40,930 nucleotides of DNA from Verrucomicrobiota bacterium (lineage in GTDB: Bacteria > Verrucomicrobiota > Kiritimatiellia > SS1-B-03-39 > UBA6053), in the NCBI GenBank assembly GCA_020831635.1, contig JAFIGC010000039.1, forward strand, positions 1 through 40,930, given 5' to 3'. The notes beneath the pieces are model-generated. The model saw only the letters and a program-made list of their open reading frames with translations, had not been told where the DNA came from and ran no database searches. This document shows positions 35,102 through 40,930 of this stretch, one piece after another (the first letter of the stretch is position 1; the number at the start of each line of letters is the position of its first letter). Made by a program: the position numbers and the translations under genes.

Positions 35102-36253
35102 TTATTCCGCCACCTGTCCCCCCTGCCTGTATTTTCTTGGCGAGGTTCCTGTTTCCTTTTTGAAGGCCAAGTTGAAGGAATGGATCTCCGCGAAGCCGCA
35201 GGTTTCCGCAACCCGGCTGACAGGCCAGTCGGTGGACATGAGCATCTCCCGGGCGTATTCCAGGCGACAGCGCAGAATCTCCTGGTACGGGGAGCGTCCG
35301 ATTTCCTTTTGAAAGCGTTTTTCCAATAGACGCCTGGAGATGCCGGCTTGCTTTGCCAGATCTTCGATGTTTCCCACCAATCCCTTGTTCTCATGGATAT
35401 GGGCAAGCATCTTTGAGAGGACCCTGTCCTCCACGGCGGAAATTTCCGTGGAATGCCTTGCCACAACCCCCAAAGGCGGGATTTTGATCCGACGGGGACT
35501 TTGCGAACGACCTTCCAAAAGCAATTCTCCGACCCGACGACCGATTTCAGGACTGTTGAGTTCCACGCTGCTCAGACGCGGTCGGGAAAGCGAACAAATC
35601 ACGTGGATATTGTCATTGCCCATCAGGACGAAATCCTCGGGGGCGCGCAGTCCGAGACGGGTCGCAACCCCCAGAAGATCAAAGGCCATGGTGTCCGAAT
35701 CACAATAGATGGAGAAAGGAGGGCGAAAGCGAGTGCGAATGGTTTGCACCACCCCTTCGATGGCCTCCAGATTGTGTTTGCCGGGATACCAGTCCCAGGT
35801 GAGGTCGAGGACATCTTGGTTGGCGTGGCGGGTCACTTCCTCCTGAAATCCCCGGCCCCGTTCCCTACTGTAAAAATGATCTTGGTGTGTACCGAGAAAA
35901 ACATGTTGCTTGAGTCCCAACCCCAGCATATGACGCGCGGCGGCGCGTCCCACTTCCACATCATCGGACACCACGGCGTCAAAAAGCGTTTCCTCCCGTT
36001 TGTTGCTCACGCAAATCACATGACCCGGGAAGGCAAGGGCGGCGGGTTGATCGCAGGGATAAATCGCGTGGGTAATCACCGCATCCGCCTCGCTGGTCCA
36101 AACTTTTGGTGTGGCCCAGGACAGGTTTCCCACGTCCCACAGCAACTCCCATTCCGGGTGGTATTGCAGGACTTCCCCCAGACCCTCAATGATGCGACGA
36201 AAGTGGTGACCGGAGAGACTGAGTGCCAGCGCCAACTGTTTATTCTTTTTCAT
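35102..36253 (-). CDS. XylR-type transcriptional regulator (sugar-binding domain plus AraC HTH)
   Basis: A 383-residue regulator. Residues 1-270 form a periplasmic-binding-protein-like (LacI-type) sensor without a LacI HTH: LALALSLSGHHFRRIIEG at the start, then VVSDDVEVGRAAARHMLGLG, FSIYCDSDTMAFDLL and FVLMGNDNIHVICSLSRPRL. The C-terminal 100 residues are an AraC-family double HTH (VGNIEDLAKQAGISRRLLEK and WPVSRVAETCGFAEIHSFNL). The architecture equals E. coli XylR. The start is the ATG at 36253 with an AGGGGGA ribosome-binding site; the open frame upstream is noise. It is convergent with GH125 and divergent from the PEP-CTERM gene, and probably activates the polysaccharide genes when bound to a sugar product. 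Confidence 0.92.
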   Translation of the reverse strand: MKKNKQLALALSLSGHHFRRIIEGLGEVLQYHPEWELLWDVGNLSWATPKVWTSEADAVITHAIYPCDQPAALAFPGHVICVSNKREETLFDAVVSDDVEVGRAAARHMLGLGLKQHVFLGTHQDHFYSRERGRGFQEEVTRHANQDVLDLTWDWYPGKHNLEAIEGVVQTIRTRFRPPFSIYCDSDTMAFDLLGVATRLGLRAPEDFVLMGNDNIHVICSLSRPRLSSVELNSPEIGRRVGELLLEGRSQSPRRIKIPPLGVVARHSTEISAVEDRVLSKMLAHIHENKGLVGNIEDLAKQAGISRRLLEKRFQKEIGRSPYQEILRCRLEYAREMLMSTDWPVSRVAETCGFAEIHSFNLAFKKETGTSPRKYRQGGQVAE

Positions 36254-36272
36254 TTCCCCCTGATAGCTTTTG

Positions 36273-36302
36273 TTCGCAATACTTTCAATACTATTCGCAA
36301 TA
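36273..36302. promoter_or_regulatory. Direct repeat TTCGCAATA x2, 21 bp apart: candidate AraC-type operator
   Basis: TTCGCAATA occurs at 36273-36281 and again at 36294-36302, same orientation, start-to-start 21 bp, or two helical turns. It lies between the divergent regulator and PEP-CTERM genes. AraC/XylR regulators typically bind two direct half-sites with this spacing, so this is a good candidate for the regulator's own site. Confidence 0.6.
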
Positions 36303-36392
36303 ACGTATAGAACTCGTGTGAGCTTTCTTGTAATGTTATCATCGTGCTTTTGAAAAAACCTGTCTTGCCCCCAACCTTCATAGGAGACGATG

Positions 36393-37616
36393 ATGAACAA
36401 ACCGATGAAAAACCAAACCCTTGTCCGAGTCGCCTTGGCCGCCTGTCTGTTTCTCTTGCCGCAGATCAGCTCGGCCCAAGACTTTATGAACGTGGATTTT
36501 GACCACAGCAACAATCTGACTCAAAGCGGGTATTTCAATTATTTCGCTGGAAATCAGGCCGACACCACGCAAATCGTCAATGGCGTGGGCGTGCGCCTGT
36601 ATGCGCCGGGGAATTTCGACACCCGCGACCGGGGAACACCCGGAAATTTCGCGGGACACCCCCAGAGTGACCTGCTCCGGGATTTTGTTTTCCGCAACGG
36701 AGGATTCAATTTTCAGTTGGGGACCGCGTCCAACCCTCTCCCGGCGGGAAACTACATTCTGCGGGGCTATCACCATGACACTGCAGGCACACCGGTCAGT
36801 AGTGGTTCCTACAGGGTCAGTGACGCGGTGGCCACGGAGGACTTGCGGGCAATGCCCCGGAGTTCCTCCACCTTCAATACTTCCACGGGCACTCCGATGA
36901 CCCAAGTTGTGCAGATTCAGTCAGACGGGATCAACCCCGTGTTGGTGAACATGCAGGAAACTTCGGGAAACCGGGCCCTTAGCGGATTTGATCTCCTCGC
37001 CGTGACGCCCAATGAACTCCGGGTGGATTTCGGCGCGGCGGCTCAACGGCGCCAGCAGGATTATTTCGCCTTTGACGCTTTGGACAACAACGCTTCTTCC
37101 ATTGGGCGTACTCAAAACTACCTCGCCGCCTTCGGGGCGAACAATGACGCGGTTCAAGTGACCATTGGTGGCGCAAACCGAGCCATCAACCGTGGAAATT
37201 CCACTGACCATGTGCTTGGCGATCTTGTGGACAGCTGGGTCGGCACAGACGGAGAGAACACAACACTCACCTTGTCGGGGCTGAATGCGGGAAGCTATCA
37301 AATGACCACCTTTCACCATGAGCACCGCGACTCCGCCGGCTTTATTTCCGGAACCTTCGACATACTGGTGGACGGAGTCCTAAAGGAGTCCGGGGTGTCG
37401 ATCAGCACAGGCATCCTTGCATCCGGGGACCCCATCAGTTCCGCCACCTTTTCCTTTCTGGCGGACGGGACCAACGATGTGGTCGTCACCTTGGATCAGC
37501 AATCGGGATGGACCATGGTCAACGGCATGGTCCTGATTCCCGAGCCGTCCACCTTGATGCTGGTGGGGCTGTTTGGAATCGCAGGTCTGCTCCACGTTCG
37601 CCGGAAACGGGGCTGA
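36393..37616 (+). CDS. PEP-CTERM sorting-signal protein with internal duplication
   Basis: A 407-residue exported protein. The signal peptide ends near PQISSA-QDF. The C-terminus is a textbook PEP-CTERM tripartite signal: PEPST, the hydrophobic stretch LMLVGLFGIAGLL and the basic tail HVRRKRG. That signal targets proteins for recognition by an exosortase and is linked to biofilm or exopolysaccharide producers. Two copies of an unknown beta-rich domain (about 33-205 and 210-385) are visible: each starts VDF and contains a TFHHEHRD / YHHDTAG-type segment after LNAGSYQM or LPAGNYIL. The start at 36393 has AGGAGA six bases upstream; ATG 36390 is also possible. No exosortase gene is in the window. 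Confidence 0.88.
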   Translation: MNKPMKNQTLVRVALAACLFLLPQISSAQDFMNVDFDHSNNLTQSGYFNYFAGNQADTTQIVNGVGVRLYAPGNFDTRDRGTPGNFAGHPQSDLLRDFVFRNGGFNFQLGTASNPLPAGNYILRGYHHDTAGTPVSSGSYRVSDAVATEDLRAMPRSSSTFNTSTGTPMTQVVQIQSDGINPVLVNMQETSGNRALSGFDLLAVTPNELRVDFGAAAQRRQQDYFAFDALDNNASSIGRTQNYLAAFGANNDAVQVTIGGANRAINRGNSTDHVLGDLVDSWVGTDGENTTLTLSGLNAGSYQMTTFHHEHRDSAGFISGTFDILVDGVLKESGVSISTGILASGDPISSATFSFLADGTNDVVVTLDQQSGWTMVNGMVLIPEPSTLMLVGLFGIAGLLHVRRKRG

Positions 37617-37853
37617 GGCCTTTCCGCGGATGCCTTCCGCAGCCGCATGGAGTAGAAACCAACGGATGGCTCCGCCGGACAACGGATCAGGAAAATATTA
37701 CATGCCATGCCGGAAGATCCGCAGGCCGTGTCCCGGCATCCGCAGGTCCTTTGAAATAGATTCTCACGGAGGCACAAAGGCACGGGGCTTCACACGACTC
37801 TTTCTCTTCCGTTTCGGATGAAATCTGCCTTGGGACTCGAATCAAGTTCCAAA

Positions 37854-38093
37854 CCTTCGCTCCCTTCGCGCCCTTCTGTTCAAAATCCGGTGGATGGGAA
37901 CAGAAGCAAGCAAAGGAAGCAAAGAGGCATCTCATCACCCAAGCCTGATCCCAAGCCAAGAGCCAAGATCAGTGCGCATCAGTGCGATCAGTGGTTACAT
38001 TCCCTCCTTCGTTTGCTTCTGTCCAAAGTCTTTTCCGACTGTCGGAAGACGTTTTGGATTTCTTTCCGAGCGTCGGAAGGGTAATGCGTTGCC
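37854..38093 (+). repeat. Duplicated upstream region, copy 1, with paired TTCCGA/TCGGAA dyads
   Basis: About 240 bp ending at the start codon of the ADP-ribosylglycohydrolase gene match 39367-39611 upstream of the GH43-like gene. It contains a hairpin-prone segment (CCTTCGCGCCCTTCTGTTC with an imperfect inverted partner), a CAGTG-rich stretch at 37968-37998, and two dyads: TTCCGAC-T-GTCGGAA (38033-38047) and CTTTCCGA (38062-38069) / TCGGAAG (38073-38079). The dyad centres are 31 bp apart. Nothing else codes in 37617-38093. Confidence 0.75.
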
Positions 38094-39275
38094 ATGAAAA
38101 CTTCTGATTCCGGATTCGAAGACAAAATTTTCGCCGCGTATGTGGGGGGCGCCATTGGCGACGGCATCGGCGCGCCCATTGAAGGACTGAAACGGGAAGC
38201 GATTCTTGGACTCATCGGCCCCGTGGAGGATTTTCCCCCGCCCACGGAGATCATCGACGGACTTCCCAGGATTGTGGAGCGTTCCGATGGCAAGGGCGAC
38301 GGACGCATCACCGATGACACCCTGATGGTAGAGGCGCTGATCGACTGCTATCTGACGCAACGGGATCATCTGGACGCGCGCGCCTATCAGGAGATTTTCG
38401 CCCCCCAACTCGCCACCCGCCCCCTTTGGATTCCAGAGTGGCGGAAAGAAACGCCCTTGTTGCCGCGTCTGGCGAATTCAGAGCGTTTGCACATCCAAGG
38501 CCTCCTGCGCACCGGGCGCGACCCCCGCTTTTTCGGGGCCACCCTGCATCAGATCAGTTGCGGCGCGGCGATGTTCGCCTGGCCGATCGGGGCGGTGAAC
38601 GCCGGGGATCCTCGCGGGGCCTATGATGAGGCGGTGGCTTTCTTCGCGGCCCAAACCCACAGCTATGGGGTGGAACAGGCGGCGGTCATGGCGGCGGCAA
38701 CCGCCGAGGCCCTGCGTCCCGGGGCCACCCCCCGTTCGGTGGTCGACGCCGCCCTCGCTCTCGCCAAAGACGGCACCCTCGGCATGATTCGGGCCGCGGT
38801 TGGGGCGCTGACCCCGGGGGAGGACCGGAACGCCGATCTGACCGCCGTGCACCGCGCCGTTCAGCCCTGGCATCACAAGGGTCATCATGTGGCCGATGAC
38901 CAAGAGCACGCGGGGGAGCACGCGAGCGAGCCCTTGCGCTTCTCCAACATCGGAATGGAAAGCCGCCTGCACACCAGCGAGGAACTGCCGGTGGCCCTGG
39001 CCATGCTCCTGCGCGCGGAGGGAGATTTCCGGGAAACCGTTTGCGCGTCCGCCGAATATGGTGAGGACGCCGACTCCATTGCCGGCATGGCGGGCACCCT
39101 CGCCGGCGCCCTTGGCGGTCTCCAGTGCATCCCCGCGGACTGGGTGGAAACGGTTGCCCGGCAAAACCGGCGCGATCCCGGGAAAACCGCCCGCGAATTC
39201 ACCTCCTGCATCCGGACCCTGTTCGAATTGGACGCACAACGGCAACGCTCCCGCCATTTCACGCTGGCGACTTGA
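38094..39275 (+). CDS. ADP-ribosylglycohydrolase-family enzyme
   Basis: A 393-residue all-helical DraG-type fold. Family features are AAYVGGAIGDGIGAPIEG (14-31), GRITDDTLMVEALID (70-84) with the Thr-Asp-Asp metal ligands (73-75), and the C-terminal YGEDADSIAGMAGTLAGA (322-339) with Asp325 and Asp327. The family hydrolyses N- or O-glycosidic bonds of ADP-ribose, but many members in polysaccharide clusters probably act on other glycosides or nucleosides, so substrate is open. No Shine-Dalgarno is visible; the start directly follows a duplicated upstream region with paired dyads. No signal peptide, hence cytoplasmic. It is followed by the GH43-like gene after 336 bp. Confidence 0.88.
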   Translation: MKTSDSGFEDKIFAAYVGGAIGDGIGAPIEGLKREAILGLIGPVEDFPPPTEIIDGLPRIVERSDGKGDGRITDDTLMVEALIDCYLTQRDHLDARAYQEIFAPQLATRPLWIPEWRKETPLLPRLANSERLHIQGLLRTGRDPRFFGATLHQISCGAAMFAWPIGAVNAGDPRGAYDEAVAFFAAQTHSYGVEQAAVMAAATAEALRPGATPRSVVDAALALAKDGTLGMIRAAVGALTPGEDRNADLTAVHRAVQPWHHKGHHVADDQEHAGEHASEPLRFSNIGMESRLHTSEELPVALAMLLRAEGDFRETVCASAEYGEDADSIAGMAGTLAGALGGLQCIPADWVETVARQNRRDPGKTAREFTSCIRTLFELDAQRQRSRHFTLAT

Positions 39276-39288
39276 TCTTCGGTTTGCT

Positions 39289-39611
39289 ACAAACCGCGCC
39301 CTTCTGTTCTAAACCCGGAGGATTGGAACAGAAGCAAGCAAAGGAAGCAAAGAAAAATCCCATAATCCCTTCGCTCCCTTCGCGCCCTTCTGTTCAAAAC
39401 CCGGTGGATCGGAACAAAAGCAAGCAAAGGAAGCGAAGAGGCTTCTCATCACCCAATCCCCATTCCCAAGCAAAGAGCCAAGATCAGTGCGCATCAGTGT
39501 GATCAGTGGTTACATTTCCTTTCCCTTCTTTTGCCTCTGTTCAAACTCAATTCCGTCGTTCGGAAGCCGTTTTGAATTTCCTTCCGAGCTTCGGAAGTGT
39601 ATTGTGCTTCC
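39289..39611 (+). repeat. Duplicated upstream region, copy 2, plus an extra half copy
   Basis: 39289-39352 is a partial copy of the CGCCCTTCTGTTC / GGAACAGAAGCAAGC unit, and 39367-39611 is the full copy matching 37854-38093. Dyads at TTCCG (39551-39555) / CGGAA (39561-39565) and CTTCCGA (39581-39587) / TCGGAAG (39591-39597) have centres 31 bp apart, and the last ends 15 bp before the ATG, exactly as in copy 1. No other gene is visible in this gap. Confidence 0.75.
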
Positions 39612-40418
39612 ATGAAACCTTCTCCGCTCATCAACGAACCGGGCATGTCCGACCCCCACGCGCTGGTGGTGGGAGATGTCTGTTATCTTTTTACCGGACA
39701 TGACGTCGGATTTGGGGTCCCCGACTGGGTGATGCCGGACTGGCGCATTTACCGTTCCGAGGATTTGCGGAACTGGCGTCATGTGGGCACGATCCGCCCG
39801 GAGGACTGCTTTCTTGGCGCCGGGAACACCTCCTGCTGGGCGGGCGACATCGTGGCACGGAACGGGGAATATTTCTGGTATTTTTCCCATCCCAAACTGG
39901 GAACCGGGGTCATGCGCGCCTCCCGTCCCGAAGGTCCCTATGTCGATGCCCTTGGCCATGCATTGGTGGAATCCTTCGATCCCACGATTTTTGTCGAGGA
40001 CGATGGCACGCCTTATCTGATTTACGGACACGGGGACTACAAGATCGCCCGGCTGAAAGACTCCATGGTGGAACTGGACGAAACGCCCCGCGATCTGCCG
40101 CTGGACCGCAAAGGCATCTTCCCCGTGATGGACAAAAATTCTCTGCACAAACACAATGGCACCTATTATTTGAGTTGTTCTGGATACTATGCCACCTCGG
40201 ATCAACTCTACGGTCCATATGTCTATCGGGGCCTGGTGGGGGAGGGGTGGGGACTGGACACGCCCTATGCTCACGGCGATTTTTTCCAGTGGAAAAACCA
40301 GTGGGTTCACGTCTGGTGCAAATACCGAAACCGCGAGGTCGACCGCATCCGCGACTGTTATCTCGCTCCCGTCGTGTATGGACCTGACGGAACCATGCGG
40401 GATGATTTGGCGTTTTAG
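39612..40418 (+). CDS. GH43-like five-bladed beta-propeller glycosidase
   Basis: A 268-residue protein with propeller-type repeats: GMSDPHALVVGDVCYLFTGH (11-30) with Asp14 in the position of the GH43 general base, SCWAGDIVARNGEYFWYFS (74-92), SFDPTIFVEDDGTPYLIYG (121-139) with Asp123 in the pKa-modulator position, and DKNSLHKHNGTYYLSCSG (174-191). The canonical general-acid Glu normally found before the last motif is not evident (Asp174/Lys175 there). The catalytic mechanism may therefore differ, or this may be a GH117-like or divergent GH43 branch. It has no signal peptide. I chose ATG 39612 over an upstream GTG because the matching gene in the duplicated upstream region starts at the equivalent place. 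Its stop overlaps the convergent regulator remnant's stop. Confidence 0.78.
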   Translation: MKPSPLINEPGMSDPHALVVGDVCYLFTGHDVGFGVPDWVMPDWRIYRSEDLRNWRHVGTIRPEDCFLGAGNTSCWAGDIVARNGEYFWYFSHPKLGTGVMRASRPEGPYVDALGHALVESFDPTIFVEDDGTPYLIYGHGDYKIARLKDSMVELDETPRDLPLDRKGIFPVMDKNSLHKHNGTYYLSCSGYYATSDQLYGPYVYRGLVGEGWGLDTPYAHGDFFQWKNQWVHVWCKYRNREVDRIRDCYLAPVVYGPDGTMRDDLAF

Positions 40419-40786
40419 GGCTGTTTAAACCGCGCACGGTAGCGCATCTGTGAGAGGCCTTGGCTGGCTTTGAAGAGACGGGAAAAGTGCGGGGTGTTGG
40501 CGAAGCCGCATTTCTCGGCGACCGCTTCGATGCTTAGAGAGGTGCCCACCAGCAATTCACGGGCGTGTTGTAGCCGACAGCGGCGGATCTCGTCTTCGAT
40601 GCTGCGATTGAGGTAACGGCGAAATTTCATTTCCATGCTTCGCCGCGAACCGTCCTGGGGCCGGAGCAGTTCCGCGACCCGCACCCCTTCGCATGCGGAA
40701 GCACGGATACGGCGCAGCAGGGAGACTACGGCGGGATCGTCCACTGCGAACAGATCGCTGGATTGCCGCACGGAAATTTCGTTCAA
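40415..40786 (-). pseudogene. AraC-type HTH remnant of a XylR-like regulator
   Basis: The 123-codon frame starts only at a TTG. It begins NEISVRQSSDLFAVDDPAVV, which corresponds to the junction after the sugar-binding domain of XylR-type regulators, and ends with an AraC double HTH (MEMKFRRYLNRSIEDEIRRC and LSIEAVAEKCGFANTPHFSR). The sugar-binding domain of about 270 residues is absent. In-frame codons upstream run only to a TGA near 40843, and the remaining 90 bp look like repeat sequence rather than coding DNA. It is therefore probably the 3' end of a gene whose front was lost, although a stand-alone small HTH protein cannot be excluded. Confidence 0.6.
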
Positions 40787-40857
40787 ATTCCGGTCACCCT
40801 GAAAAGGTGATTCACACCGGAGCCCCTCCTTTTTTCGTTTTCACGGGGAAGGGTGAG

Positions 40858-40874
40858 GCATCCTTTCAGGATGC
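40858..40874. repeat. Palindrome GCATCC-TTTCA-GGATGC
   Basis: A 6-bp stem with a 5-base spacer, upstream of the regulator remnant. Its arms equal those of the GCATCC/GGATGC palindromes at 5266 and 5335, but the core differs. No gene is seen in 40787-40930. Confidence 0.7.
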
Positions 40875-40930
40875 ACTGGAGTTTGGTTTTTTTTAAGCTA
40901 GGCAGTTGCTGCAAATAAAGAACTTGCGAG

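Overview
The window is a high-GC, densely coded bacterial chromosome segment. The gene mix points to Verrucomicrobiota, probably an Opitutae-like marine or biofilm polysaccharide degrader. It holds a PEP-CTERM exported protein, an ECF sigma factor coupled to an anti-sigma/VWA fusion, a XylR-type regulator (periplasmic-binding-like domain plus AraC HTH), menaquinone genes, RNase Y, a SusCD-less cluster of lyases and glycosidases, and intergenic regions full of hairpin repeats. The phylum is an inference from gene content; there is no rRNA or marker phylogeny here.

Layout. 1-4949 (minus): a housekeeping block reading from high to low coordinates: a frameshifted gene of unknown function, menH, menB, rny and mutL (mutL runs off the left edge). 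5150-5351: a cluster of palindromes. 5363-8505 (minus): an ECF sigma factor translationally coupled to a membrane anti-sigma-like/TPR-like/VWA protein. 8618-13811 (plus, divergent): a near-consensus promoter followed by an envelope lipid-export-type operon (RND/MMPL exporter, LolA-like periplasmic protein, beta-barrel outer-membrane protein, small DUF2892-like membrane protein). 13812-14994: a repeat-filled non-coding island, including a segment bounded by about 42-bp inverted repeats. 14995-16904: two adjacent broken lipoprotein-like genes. 16948-19478 (minus): a possible small membrane protein, a GT4 glycosyltransferase and an archaeal-type phosphoglycerate mutase, the last two overlapping ATGA-style. 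19705-23537 (plus): manA and a giant GT-C membrane glycosyltransferase.

23881-40786 is a polysaccharide-utilisation region. It has two large exported heparinase II/III-like proteins, a DUF6259-like TIM-barrel protein, a secreted two-domain esterase-like protein, a GH125 exo-alpha-mannosidase, a XylR-type regulator, a divergently transcribed PEP-CTERM protein, an ADP-ribosylglycohydrolase-family enzyme, a GH43-like propeller protein and the HTH remnant of a second regulator. The likely logic is extracellular or periplasmic depolymerisation by the lyases, de-esterification, trimming of alpha-mannose by GH125, and entry of mannose into glycolysis through ManA just upstream. An acidic, mannose-containing glycan is a reasonable guess for the substrate, but nothing in the sequence proves it.

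The most unusual structure is non-coding. One family of hairpins has a constant frame (CCCC, CTTG, GGTGAA) around stems that differ from copy to copy yet stay base-paired (eight copies in two islands). A second cluster has a constant CCCGTTGGG core with interchangeable complementary arms. A duplicated 240-bp upstream region carries paired TTCCGA/TCGGAA dyads that end at the start codons of two different enzymes. A 21-bp-spaced direct repeat between the regulator and the PEP-CTERM gene looks like an AraC-family operator. No CRISPR array, transposase, rRNA or tRNA was seen.
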